Below, piece by piece: positions 12,201 to 20,913 of a stretch of 27,296 bases of DNA (its first letter is position 1; the number at the start of each line of letters is the position of its first letter). Under the pieces are notes generated by a model. The model worked only from the letters and a program-made list of their open reading frames with translations, was not told the DNA's origin and ran no database searches. Location of the stretch: NCBI GenBank assembly GCA_009801015.1, contig VHZZ01002608.1, forward strand, positions 27,531-54,826, in the 5' to 3' direction. This stretch comes from Silene noctiflora. Taxonomy: Eukaryota > Streptophyta > Magnoliopsida > Caryophyllales > Caryophyllaceae. Made by a program: the position numbers and the translations under genes.

Positions 12201-12634
12201 TGATCCATAGCATGAGGGTAATTAAAGAGTGCATCCTCGAGTTTGGAAATGAGGAATACAAAGCCATTGATGAAAGAGGCAGTAAAGCAGGATTATCAAG
12301 AAATGAGATAGACATAGAAAATCCGAAATGAGTAATAAGGGTTATTAAATTAGAATCGAAATAAATGGAGTAGAAAAACATACATGACCAGTAGGGTCGA
12401 TATGCCAAATACGGGCAGTTTGATCGACGGAACCGGAAGCGAGCTTAGTACCGATGCAATTCCAAGCGACAGAATGAACCTGAATGGGGGATTAATGTTA
12501 ATGGAAGAAAAGGGGTGATGACGAAACAAGTAGTAAGTAGCAATAACCTTCTTTTTGTGGCCTTGATATTCTCTGCTATCAAGGTTTTTGAATGGGTGTG
12601 GGTGTCTTGCTTCTTCTGCTTTCTGCTCCCCCAT
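5687..12634 (-). CDS. THO3: THO complex subunit 3 (THO3/TEX1), WD40 protein, 11 exons
   Basis: A WD40 beta-propeller subunit of the nuclear THO/TREX complex, which couples transcription to mRNA packaging and export. In Arabidopsis TEX1/THO3 is also needed for trans-acting siRNA production. Exons in transcript order: 12548-12634, 12384-12479, 10742-10871, 8604-8695, 8372-8440, 7072-7129, 6885-6984, 6552-6638, 6392-6470, 5828-5960, 5687-5721. They total 966 nt, or 321 residues plus TAG, close to the Arabidopsis length. Every intron is GT-AG and every phase joins correctly. The start Met (GAGATGG context) precedes FKNLDSREYQGHKKK. WD repeats show as GHKKKVHSVAWN..ARIWH (about 25-55), GHTDSVDQLCW..VRLWDAR (about 71-104), VNEIAWDM (about 159), HTAGCYCIAIEP, SLVSLWDI (about 221), VRTISFN..LFIDI (243-266), NSVEWNPKYNLLAYAGDD. 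The C-terminus is GVFRVFGFQSA. The exon 10 donor (GTCATC) is weak and the last exon has only 35 nt; otherwise intact. Introns 2, 3 and 5 exceed 1.2 kb. Confidence 0.95.
5961..6391 (-). other. THO3 intron 9
   Basis: 431-bp intron. It contains a stretch rich in gtatccgagtgt and tccaagtgtagagtgttgg words (about 6190-6345), similar in style to sequence in intron 2. It looks like a fragment of a dispersed non-coding repeat, but no ends can be defined. The 77-residue frame over exon 9 extends into this intron and is not a separate gene. Confidence 0.5.
7130..8371 (-). other. THO3 intron 5
   Basis: 1242-bp AT-rich intron between the IHRRKFNYE and VNEIAWDM exons. I see no element ends or coding signal in it. 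Confidence 0.6.
9228..9277. repeat. (CAA)n microsatellite at the LINE 3' end
   Basis: About 16 CAA units on plus, i.e. (TTG)n on the minus strand, directly after the conserved 3' end of the minus-strand LINE. RTE-clade LINEs characteristically end in short simple repeats rather than poly(A), so this is most likely the element's tail. The leucine-run frame at 9207-9413 is its translation artefact. Confidence 0.85.
9228..10335 (-). mobile_element. 5'-truncated RTE-type LINE in THO3 intron 3, decayed
   Basis: Minus-strand fragments of a non-LTR reverse transcriptase appear in order. DMYEGASTSVRT (about 10280-10325) lies upstream of MDELTRAIQEDIPWCMMFAEY with IVLIDETKEG (10222 downward). Later come CDHTRKDRLRNEVVRE and, after an internal gap, VVENDM..ERALWREMIHVDD (9756-9568). 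The catalytic block reads FAEY where the family has F-A-D-D. The 3' end is a conserved-looking block (about 9278-9330) and a (TTG)n tail. The 5' part of the ORF is missing. It lies in the same direction as THO3 and within an intron. Inactive. Exact 5' edge and target duplication were not resolved. Confidence 0.8.
10872..12383 (-). other. THO3 intron 2
   Basis: 1512-bp intron with repeat-like segments rich in gggtacgg, gacacgggtac and atccatatcc words (about 11195-11310 and 11495-11570), akin to intron 9. These suggest fragments of one dispersed repeat family. No reading frame with recognisable similarity and no clear terminal repeats. Confidence 0.5.
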
Positions 12635-12720
12635 CTCTATCTCCTATCTCCTATCTCTATCTCTCTTTCTCCACCTTCCCTCAATCCCTACTCTACTCAC
12701 TTTCAGTTTTATGCAACTTT
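12635..12720 (-). promoter_or_regulatory. Purine-rich 5' UTR / proximal promoter of THO3
   Basis: Immediately upstream of the THO3 ATG the sense strand is GA-rich with repeated GAGATAG(G) units (pyrimidine-rich ctatctc repeats on plus, about 12635-12670). This is typical of plant 5' leaders and Y-patch core promoters. No convincing TATA box was found, so the transcription start is not placed. Confidence 0.45.
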
Positions 12721-12805
12721 GAGGCCCGATTTATTGTTTTCTCAGCTTACAGGAATCATTTTAGGTACACAAAAATGGTACCTCTCGATTTTAACGATAT
12801 ATCCG

Positions 12806-12913
12806 TCTTAAAAATGATAAGTCGAATAAAATTGCTTGTCCTGAAAAGTAATTTGTTTAGAGATATTCAATTTCTTCTGCTTCTTCTTCTTTTTTTCTTA
12901 AAAATGATAAGTC
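12806..12913. repeat. 18-bp direct repeat, 90 bp apart
   Basis: tcttaaaaatgataagtc occurs at 12806-12823 and 12896-12913. The 72 bp between include a CT-rich tract. It lies upstream of THO3. It could be a segmental duplication or the footprint of an insertion; neither is proven. Confidence 0.65.
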
Positions 12914-13265
12914 CAAAGTAATCTTAATTCACTATTAAGTACTAACAGATAGTCAACATAACTAGGGTATCCTATCCATAGGTAGACTATTAAAAACACA
13001 AAAGTGGCAATTTGCCCCCTTAACTTTGTTCAACGGTGAAATCAGGTCCCTTAAGTTTCAATTACAGCAATCAAGGTTAAAAGTGAAATTAAACTCCATT
13101 GTTCGATTTCTCATCAAATTCCACCAAAATTCATTTTATAATATAATTAATCAATTAAAAAAATTATTTTTATGCCTTACAACTTTTATACAATATATAA
13201 TGGTAATAGCAAGTGTTTTTTTTCTTTTTATAATTTTACAACTGTTAGACAATTTATTATGAATG

Positions 13266-13586
13266 TAAAGCCTCGTTTGGTTGTCCATCCAATTCATGGG
13301 AAATTAAAATCTCATGAATTGTGAAAAGGGGAGAGTGTTTGGTTGTCAATTTTTTTAGCAAAATGTAGGCATTCAATATTCCAAGGAGTTTTGAATGCCT
13401 ACACAATGGAGGAATTGGATTACCTAGCCCCCTTAGGTAATTGTCAATTCTTGTGTAATTCAACTTCTACATGCACAACCAAACGACTTTTCCGAATTCA
13501 TGTGAATTTGCATACAAGAAAATAATTCACATGAATTGGATTTTCCGGTGTCAATTAAACTCCTTGATCAACCAAACGAGACCTAA
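13266..13586. mobile_element. Tourist-like (PIF/Harbinger) MITE
   Basis: Body 13269-13583 (315 bp) with inverted ends AGCCTCGTTTGGTTG and, on minus, GGTCTCGTTTGGTTG, flanked by TAA on both sides (13266-13268, 13584-13586). The TWA-type 3-bp duplication and CTCGTTTGG terminus fit PIF/Harbinger MITEs. It is nested in the left part of the outer element. The small frames inside it are not genes. Confidence 0.75.
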
Positions 13587-13617
13587 GAATAGTTCATAAC
13601 ATTTAATCATATTTTAA

Positions 13618-14592
13618 GGGTTTTTGTCAGAAACTACCTTACATTTATGGTCATTTGCGAACAACTACCTTTTTTTTTTGCTTTCAACTACCTTACGTTT
13701 CTATTTTTTGTTAACAACTACCAAAAATAAGTCTCAGACAACTTAAATCGATTTTTCGGTGATGACCTGGCTTTCTCACGTGTGAGGCTCCAAATTTCCA
13801 TCTCTCACTCTTTTACCCCTTTGCCTAAACCTACCCGATTTTCCCTCTTTAATTCAACCAGCTCTTCCATCAATTCTTCAAACTTCTTCCCATCAAGCTC
13901 TCTTGGAATTTCTTCAAGCTCTTTGACTGTTTGTCGGAGTTCACTTTTGAGACTTCTATTTTCATTCAACAAATTATTAATTATAGTCCTTTGCCACTCA
14001 GTCATCTCTCCATCAACCCACATAAAAAATCCGCAACCACGCATATTGGAATCGGGCTTGTAGAATTTGCAAGTAACATACTTTTTTCCCGGATTTTGGA
14101 ATGTCCAAGAAGTCCTATTTGCACATGGAATCCCACATCTACATTCATGACCATGTTTGAGGATGAGGTAGACATTCGATCCCTATTAAATTTTTTAGAA
14201 GTAGGAAAATAAGAGATGACAGATTATAAAATATGTAAAGAGAATTAAGTGAGAAGAGTGAGAGATGAGAGAAGTGAGGGGAGTGAGAGGTAAGAGGTAA
14301 GAAGTATAGATTAGGGAAATTGGAGGGAAATTGGAGGGAAAATGAAATGAGAGAAATGTAATTGGAGGGAAAATTGACTGGAAGAGTATTTTCATTTGAG
14401 ATGGAAATTTGGAGCCTCACACGTGAGAAAGCGAGGTCATCATCGAAAAATCGATTTAAGTCGCTTGAGACTTATTTTTGGTAGTTGTTAACAAAAAATA
14501 GAAATGTAAGGTAGTTGAAAGCAAAAAAAAAAAATGAAAGGTAGTTGTTCGCAAATGGTCATAAATGTAAGGTAGCTTCTGACAAAAAACCC
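13618..14592. mobile_element. 975-bp element with about 190-bp terminal inverted repeats carrying a GRF zinc-finger ORF
   Basis: Left arm 13618-13805 begins GGGTTTTTGTCAGAAACTAC. The right arm (14592 back to about 14398) begins GGGTTTTTTGTCAGAAGCTA on minus. The arms match over nearly their whole length, including CCTTACATTTATGG, TTTTTGTTAACAACTACC and CACGTGTGAGGCTCC, with small indels. Flanks tattttaa and tatttttaa could be a target duplication differing by one T. Long inverted repeats and an 8-9-bp duplication suggest Mutator/Pack-MULE type. Between the arms lies only a GRF-type zinc-finger reading frame, with no transposase. Confidence 0.8.
13805..14175 (-). pseudogene. GRF-type zinc finger plus coiled-coil ORF inside the inverted-repeat element
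   Basis: The minus-strand frame reads GHECRCGIPCANRTSWTFQN, then NPGKKYVTCKFY, then MRGCGFFMWVDGEM (about 14160-14000). This is the cysteine pattern of a GRF zinc finger, a nucleic-acid-binding module. It continues into a heptad-rich helix (LLNENRSLKSELRQ..ELEEIPREL..ELMEELVELKREN) and stops at 13805. The likely start ATG (14173-14175, MSTSSS) is one nucleotide out of frame with the finger, and the first in-frame Met (14044) lies inside it. The copy is therefore probably frameshifted near 14150. Short GRF/coiled-coil proteins of unknown function are common in plants; here the ORF is transposon cargo. Role unknown. Confidence 0.75.
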
Positions 14593-14881
14593 TATTTTTA
14601 ATTTGTTTATTATAGATGAATTTAAAATTATTATTTAGGTGGGTAATTAATTTTATATAAATTGATCAAGTTAAAATTGTAATTTTTATGTGATATTAGT
14701 TTTATAGCATAAATGTAAAATGAATTTTTGTTGAGATTTAAGTGAAAATTAAAAATTAAAATTGTATTTCACTTTTTGTTAAAGTTGAGGGGCTTCATTG
14801 CAACAATTGAAACTTAAGGGGCTTAATTTCACCATTGAATAAAGTTAAGGGGACAAAGTGTCACCTTCGCGCTATTAAAAA

Positions 14882-15836
14882 TATATTTGTTAATACCAAA
14901 GTAAGTAACCGTCTGGGGTTTTGTTTGTTTGTCTATAACTAATTGCGAATATAAAAAGGCAAATTCAATGAGATGAAAGAGTCTAGGGTTCTAGGTTCAC
15001 TATGAGTATTAATCGGGGGTAGGAAGATAATCAAATTCAATATCATGCAAACTATCTAAGGTCGTAAGTTCTGCCGAATCAGTTATGTCCTTTAGATCTA
15101 CAATCTAACATGCAGTCGCTATTATTATACTAATTCTATTCAGTTATCATAGCCTTAGTTAGTCTTAATACAGTCGGCGAAAATTCTAATTTACGAAAAT
15201 TCTATACAATATAATTAAAAGGCTACCTAAAACATTCATTTAATGTGGGCAAAAAAATTGTGACATGGCATCCTAAATTAGCCTAATTGTGCTAATGGCC
15301 AGCTTAACTTACTAAGTTGTCAATGACTAAAGATCTATCGGCCACAGGTGAAAATGACTCTCAGTTAATGACCATTCACTAATTTATTTACTTTGGATGA
15401 GTTGTTTCACTCCTCCATGTGGATCGTAACGAAAAACATTATCACCCTCTATATAAAGACAAACTCACATACAACTCTTTTCATGTTCCATTTAGATGTT
15501 ATTTTGGCTTTATTTTTGTATTTTTAAATTTTGTTGCAATATTAATATCTAATTTGTCTTTTACGGAGTATCATTATTTAATTTTTTTTTAATTGTTTAG
15601 ATGATTTGAGTTTAAAGGCTCGACTTGGTATATTACGCAAAGTGTAGTTTGTTTGAGGTAATTATTTTAATTTAAGTCATTTACAAAATATGTGGAGTAT
15701 TATAGATTTATAGTGGTGCTTGATCACATAATTGTTTTTAAGGATTCATAGAGGTAGGAGAAGAAAGACTCAACCATGAGAAGGCTCTAAGAATGGTACG
15801 TAATTTTTGTTCAATATTTATCTTTGATTTTTGTAG
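14882..15836. other. Gene-free AT-rich intergenic sequence
   Basis: No convincing reading frame. Holds one TATA-like site (15450-15458) and otherwise featureless AT-rich sequence up to the Stowaway end. Confidence 0.5.
15450..15458 (+). promoter_or_regulatory. TATA-box-like site without a visible gene
   Basis: TATATAAAG in the context ccctctatataaagacaaac (15445-15464), a good plant TATA match. No coding sequence follows on plus. It could be a relic promoter, an LTR remnant or chance. Confidence 0.3.
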
Positions 15837-15884
15837 TACCCTCTCCGTCCCATTCATTTGTTTTCCGGATTTATTTTTTGTGAG

Positions 15885-17453
15885 GAACATGATGTGGCCA
15901 TGAAAAGCGCACTTTTAACCCTTTAACGAACCCCATTTATCATGCTTAATCGTACTTATTAGGGTCATTTTGGCGTCTTTAGCTTCCTATTTGCTTTTCT
16001 ATGAGTTTTTTGCCCGTTTGTAGGAAAGGAAGCAAAATGAGCGGAAACCGAGCTTAAATAGAGCATTTCGGAGCAAAAATTGACCATACTAATGACAAAT
16101 CATGACGAGAGGACAAAGATCGAAGACCCGTAGCGAGGATTGGAGCAAAATAGGTAGGAGACCCAAAACCTAGGATGATCCCCACGGCTCACGGGGCAGC
16201 CTAAGTAAGGAAGGCCGGCACAGCAAAGCCCAGACGAGCTTACCAGAGAGCCCATATGAGCTCAGGCAGAGGACGAGGAGGCATCATATGAGCTCGGGCG
16301 AGTTCCCTAGCCGTCCTCATCCAACCCCAGAAGTGCCCGGTCAGGCGTCATGGAGGTCGGGCGGGTCCCTCTACTAAGCCATTCGTTTTAGGTCAACTTG
16401 TCTCCACCCAATTAGTCCCTAATCCTTGTATTTGTATAAATACCTTCCATTCTCCTTGAGGCAAGAAGAAGACCATTAGAGAAGTAATTAGCCTAATCAT
16501 AATTAGTTATCCTAATCTTTCCATAATTGTACTTTAATCTTAATACAATTAATCTTAGATCTAGTTTGTAATTGAAGAATTCTTGGGTTGTAATTGAGGA
16601 AGGTTTCAATTCCTCATTCATCAAAAAGTTTCTTCTATTTTAATCTTCATTATTATTGTTCAATCTCCTTAAGTTGGTACAATTCTCCACTCTTACTTAA
16701 TTTCTTGTTATTCTTTGTTATTTACCTTACTTTGTTCATCATGTTTTCTCTTACCTTGATGATTGACAACATTAATTGCTTGAAACTCATGATAATGAGT
16801 GAGTAGTCTCTTAGCTAGGGTTAATGAGAGATTACGATATTGATTAAAGGGTAGATCCATGCTTTGTTGAGTCCAACTTGGTCGATTAAACTTGTTGTTA
16901 TAGTAGTTCTAGTGTTAGTTCACATGTTATGTTTGATGAAATGCTTAATTCACGACCTTGCATGATTCTCGACCTATTCCATACCTCCTACAAGACCGAA
17001 AGTATTAGGAGATGTTAGACCAAGCACTATGAAGTAGGGTAACCGGGTGTACGCCAGAAGCTAACCTGACTCAACTCATGGATTACAAAACCGAAAGTTT
17101 CAATCCTATTCTATCACTGACTTGACCAAACCCTTGACTCACTTGCTTGGATTTACCATTTGAGTTCCCCTATGATACCATGACACCCTAGTGTTTTTCT
17201 CTATATTGTTTACATCCTTATTTCACATACTTGCTCTCATTTATTTCTATTTGTTGTTATTTAGTTGTAGTACTCACCTTACCAATCAAATCATTTATGA
17301 TACTCTTGTTACTATTTTAAGCACTCTCTTTGTTAAATTAAAGCAAAACTAAACCGTCCTTTGGGTTCGACCTCTACTTACTACTTGCTAAGTTGTTTGT
17401 TGATTACAAATATTGTTTGATAGGGTGTGACGACTAAACCCTCCATCCGAACA
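15885..17453 (+). mobile_element. Solo LTR (Ty3-type, possibly Athila-like) with GAACA duplication
   Basis: Body 15890-17448 (1559 bp) starts TGATGTGG and ends CCTCCATCC. The last base departs from the usual CA, but the ends are still near-inverted. It is flanked by GAACA at 15885-15889 and 17449-17453. A TATA box is at 16435-16442. A GC-rich U3 part contains the repeated words catatgagctcaggcaga and catatgagctcgggcgag (about 16254-16304). The far end has a U5-like stretch with gggttcgacctctacttact, reminiscent of Athila LTRs. No primer-binding site or coding region follows, so it is a solo LTR. The frame at 16594-16806 is not a gene. Confidence 0.7.
16435..16442 (+). promoter_or_regulatory. 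LTR TATA box
   Basis: TATAAATA, about 545 bp into the solo LTR, followed by a purine-rich leader (gaggcaagaagaagacc). Supports the plus orientation of this LTR. Confidence 0.55.
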
Positions 17454-18525
17454 TTTTAACCAAAGGTAAACAAATGATTAAAATAGAGGAATAAATTTTA
17501 TTGTTTACGTGGAGTTTCGGAAACCGGGTTTTAGAATACGGTTGTTTATTACTCCGTTCCCTTTCATTGATTAGGAAAACTAAACGGGATGTATGCAATC
17601 TCATAACTTCTAAAATTGTTAATCAAAAGTGTAAAGGCCTAATGGATATGAATAATGTAATGTTGTGCGTAAATTTGAGTTCTATTCGAGATGTTCTTGT
17701 GTACAACACTACAAACGATGATCATTACTCTAGGAGGTGTGGACATGGGTCACCCGTGCCGCGCGCACCCGCACGTTGGAAGTTTGAGGCGGCGGTACTT
17801 CTCCAATGGAACTTTGTGTTGGCAAAGCACGTCATGGGCCGTTATCGATTTGAAAGGCATTGAAACCGGTGAATGGTTTGAACAAGCCTGCATTTGTGGA
17901 GTCGCCACCAATTTTTGTGGATAATTGGATCCGTTCGAATATTTCATGTCATGTCAAGACACAAAGTGACATGAACACTAAGAAATTCGTTTCCCTTAGC
18001 ATTCCATTTCTAGAATGACTCTCGCGATGCCAATGAACACTGGTGTTCACGGATATTTAAGTAAGGGGGTGAGGGTATGTATTAGGAAGCTCTTATTAGA
18101 ACACCTAATCCCGCCCGCCTCGATAGCGGCCTCTACTAATGATGAGGGAATGTCATTTATACTCGATATGCTATTAATTTATATGCATGCAATGCAACAA
18201 ATAATGTTTTAAACCTAACACGTGGGTTAGACTAAGTCGGTTAACACATAATTAGCATACAATTAGGTCAAAGTGGAGATTTATATTCATTACATGTGAA
18301 AAGGAATAAATGAATGAAAGAAAATAAATTACAAAATATGAACAATGAATCTATGCCACAAACACATCGAAAGGGTTTTAGGAAATAAATAAAATAAAGG
18401 AAATAAAATAAAAGATTAAACATGTCGAAACATAAAGCGGTAATACGGATAATAGTCAATTATAAACTAATTATAAAAGCTACGTCGAAAAGATACGATT
18501 TCAGAGACAGAAGACAACCCAGAAC

Positions 18526-19600
18526 AGGCGCACCACATGGTGCGTCGTCTGGAAGAGGCGCATCACCTTGTGCGACTGTTCTCGAATTGGATTCTGACTG
18601 TGAAAGTCAGACCCGCGGGTTGTTATTGTTCGTTGGTTTATTTAGATGTATTTTTTGATATTAAACTCGAAATTGAAGTGGTTTATGCAGATTATGTATA
18701 TACGAGACTGTCACAAGGCAAAAAACACATACAAAAGTCGAATTCTAATGATTTGATATGGGAGAAATCGAACCATTGAAATCCGGGTTTGAATTAATGA
18801 CAAAAACCCACAAATATCGAATTATAAGAGATTTAAGTCGAAAAGGATAAAATAAAATAAATTAGGAAACTGAAAATTACAAAAGAAAGAAAGAAAATAA
18901 AGAAAGGGAGAAGGGAGAAACAACTAGTACTCGAGGAAGAAAAAAAAGAGAAGCAACAGACAAGGCGCCTCTGAAAGAGGCGCAGCAGATGTTGCGACTA
19001 TTCCAGAAGGCGCATCTGCTGATACGATTCTTCTCGACAATCTTTACCTGCTGACTCGTCAAAAAAGGTTTAAAACTATGATTTTGAAAGCGATTTTGAG
19101 CGTGTTTGCGACATAGACTCTTACATAATTATAAGTGCATAAAATAAAATACTAATTGGGATTTTACACCCTCAGAATTACGTGTTTATGAAGCGATATT
19201 GACTAAATCGACGTTAGTGATTGCTCGACTCGATGTAAATGAAGATGCCCTTCGAAAAAGGATTTTAGAAAACAAGTTGATTAATATTGATTAAGTGCAG
19301 TGGTCAAGTTGGTCGGCCTATGCAAACGCGACTGGTACTTAAAATGATCTAGGCTTAAGGGTCAAGTATATTAAGTAAGTAGGGCGTCAAAGCAATAACA
19401 AGTGGTCTGAGAATGCAAAGAGTGAAGAGAAGGGGCGGACACTCGCGTGAAAAATATTTGAGGCAAAGGCCTATATTTATACTAATCACGAGGTGGGAGT
19501 TTTGGAAGGATTAAACTACGGAAGAAAATCGGAAAGATTTGGACACTGCTGGAAACATGCCCAGGAAGAGGCGCAGCAGGCTGTGCGTCCTCTCCTGGAG
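18526..19600 (-). repeat. Palindromic GCGCAGCAG modules, minus-strand LTR copy
   Basis: Three clusters of short near-palindromes: 18526-18581 (ggcgcaccacatggtgcgtc; ggcgcatcaccttgtgcga), about 18963-19025 (ggcgcagcagatgttgcga; ggcgcatctgctgatacga) and 19568-19592 (ggcgcagcaggctgtgcgtc). They lie at about the same distances from the LTR start as the three clusters in the plus copy. Confidence 0.7.
19471..19481 (-). promoter_or_regulatory. TATA box of the minus-strand LTR
   Basis: TATAAATATAG on minus, matching TATAAATAG at 20905-20913 in the plus copy and followed by the same leader (CACGCGAGTGTCCGCCCCTT). Confidence 0.6.
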
Positions 19601-20000
19601 AAATTTCTCCTTCAGCATCGAAGATTTACGCGTTTTCAGAGTTTGGAAAGGATTTGATTTCCTTATTCCATCAAAATAAGATATTTTCGAAATATTAAAA
19701 ATATTTAGATATTATTTAGGAGTCCAAGAAATATCCCGACTCAGATTTGAGACGGTTTTTAGAAAATGAAGACGACTTCTGAAAATGAAGACGGTTTTTG
19801 TCCCGAACTCCAAATGCACTCTAATTACTGTCAAAATGACCGTATCGGCACGTAGATGACAACATAGAGGTTGACACGACTGTTTGAGCAATCATTTGTC
19901 GACAAATTAATGAAATATTATAAAATCGCTTCGTATATTGAACATGCGGCCCAATCATCACCGGGTGTTTGGCAAAGGGTGCATAAACGAGGTATCTACA

Positions 20001-20392
20001 AGAGGTAGCATAATTTATACCGGTGACTCCGTATTTTACAAGTTTGCGAATTGCAAATTACACATCCATCCCGTAATCACAACTACCCGATTGCAAATGC
20101 TGAGCTCTACCAACTGACTATATCCATCGAGGCCATGTGGATCATTCATAAACATTCGTTTCTTTGTACAGGTTGTGAAAAATGAGTTGTTTTAAGTTTT
20201 TTTTTAATCTTTGAAATAATTTAGTATAGCATGCATTAGTTATGAATCTACCAATAGTTATAATATATCGTAGAATTATTGTAGTGGTAAAAGTGCTTCC
20301 TCTTTCCATTATCGCGATTTTAAGGTGTCTTACTATTTCTTAAGCTATCCACCTTTAATAAAGCCTCTTCTATTTGTTAACATTTAGAGATG
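20001..20392. other. 392-bp spacer between the head-to-head LTRs
   Basis: Sequence outside both LTRs, so it represents the pre-insertion DNA. It contains the plastid-like tRNA fragment and otherwise AT-rich sequence with no coding signal. Confidence 0.6.
20056..20125 (-). pseudogene. Plastid-like trnA-UGC exon 1 and intron fragment (NUPT candidate)
   Basis: On minus the sequence reads GGATATAGTCAGTTGGTAG, AGCTCAGCATTTGCA, then ATCGGGTAGTTGTGATTACG and GGATGGATGTGTAATT. From memory this tracks the 5' half of plastid tRNA-Ala(UGC) up to TTGCA, where its group II intron begins, and the first bases of that intron, with scattered substitutions and a 2-nt loss in the D-arm. It is too diverged and truncated to be a working tRNA. 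Likely an old nuclear insertion of plastid DNA; an alignment is needed to confirm. Confidence 0.55.
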
Positions 20393-20904
20393 TGTAGATA
20401 CCTCGTTTCTGCACCTCCCGCTAAATAGCCAGTGATGATTGGACCACATATTTTAGTATGTGGAGCGATTTTATACATTTCATAAATTCATCGCAAATGG
20501 TAGCTGAAACAGTCGTGTCAACCCCGATACGGTCGTTTTGGCAGTAATTAGAGTACATTTGGAGTCCAGGTAAAAAACCGTCTTCATTTTCTGAAACTGT
20601 ATCAATACCGAGTCGGAGTATTCTAGTGTTTTCCTAAATATTATTTTTATATTTTAAAATCTCGAAAATATCTTGCCATGCGGAATAAGGCAGCCTACAT
20701 TTATCCTAATTCCTAAATCAAACCGCGAAAATCTTTCTCGCTGAGGAGGGAAGGCCTCATGAGAGGATGCAGTAGGCACTGCGTCTCTTAGAAAGGTCGC
20801 AGTTCCTGCTGCACCTCTTCCTGGGCTAATTTTCGCCAGTTTCCAGAATATTTCCGGATTATTCAAATCTTATCTTTTTTCCTAAATCTACACCTCGTAA
20901 TTAG

Positions 20905-20913
20905 TATAAATAG
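20905..20913 (+). promoter_or_regulatory. TATA box of the plus-strand LTR
   Basis: TATAAATAG followed by a leader with cacgcgagtgtccgcccctt, conserved in the inverted LTR copy. Confidence 0.6.

Larger units (their letters stand above)
12987..14881. mobile_element. Outer inverted-repeat element (MULE-like MITE) with 10-bp target duplication
   Basis: Flanked by identical ctattaaaaa (12987-12996 and 14872-14881). The body 12997-14871 begins CACAAAAGTGGCAATTTGCC, and its other end, read on minus, begins CGCGAAGGTGACACTTTGTC. Both continue into CCCCTTAACTTT, GGTGAAAT and CCTTAAGTTTCAATT blocks over about 75 bp or more. Long inverted termini and a 9-10-bp duplication fit the Mutator superfamily. 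Removing the two elements nested inside leaves about 585 bp with no transposase, so it is a non-autonomous MITE. Confidence 0.75.
15837..17493. mobile_element. Stowaway (Tc1/mariner) MITE split by a solo LTR
   Basis: Left end TA then CCCTCTCCGTCCCATTCATT (from 15837). The right end, read on minus, is TTATTCCTCTATTTTAATC followed by ATTTGTTTACC (17493 back to about 17463). Both carry the Stowaway TIR core with flanking TA. The MITE halves are 15839-15889 and 17454-17491, separated by the LTR at 15890-17448 and its duplicated GAACA. Confidence 0.7.
17738..20000 (-). mobile_element. Solo LTR of the Tat/Ogre-like family, minus orientation
   Basis: An inverted copy of the LTR at 20393-22695. On minus it starts TGTAGATACCTCGTTTATGC (20000) and ends CCCATGTCCACA (17738). 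It shares with the other copy the TATA/leader block (19410-19490), the palindromic modules, the blocks around 17840-18120 and the ends. After 17738 there is no primer-binding site, unlike the plus copy. Flanks ggagg (17733-17737) and agagg (20001-20005) could be a target duplication with one change. The open frames at 17501-17947, 18015-18212, 18422-18779 and 18877-19062 fall within or across this LTR and are not genes. Confidence 0.8.

Noticed and set aside
12145..12921. ORFs of 87-109 aa on both strands around THO3 exons 1-2
   Set aside because: They run across exons, introns and the pyrimidine-rich 5' leader; only the GT-AG-spliced exons within them are supported.
14145..14420. Phe/Ser-rich ORFs on minus in the GRF element
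   Set aside because: Low-complexity AG-rich sequence of the subterminal region, read antisense; no motif.
15450..15836. A plus-strand gene driven by the TATA-like site at 15450
   Set aside because: No open reading frame or RNA gene signature follows; T-rich sequence leads straight into the Stowaway MITE.
17501..17947. 120-aa ORF and its neighbours in the minus-strand LTR
   Set aside because: They start in flank and run into LTR sequence; corresponding frames are not kept in the inverted LTR copy.
20056..20125. Functional tRNA gene
   Set aside because: Only the 5' half is present, with a D-arm deletion and several substitutions; no 3' half or T-arm nearby.
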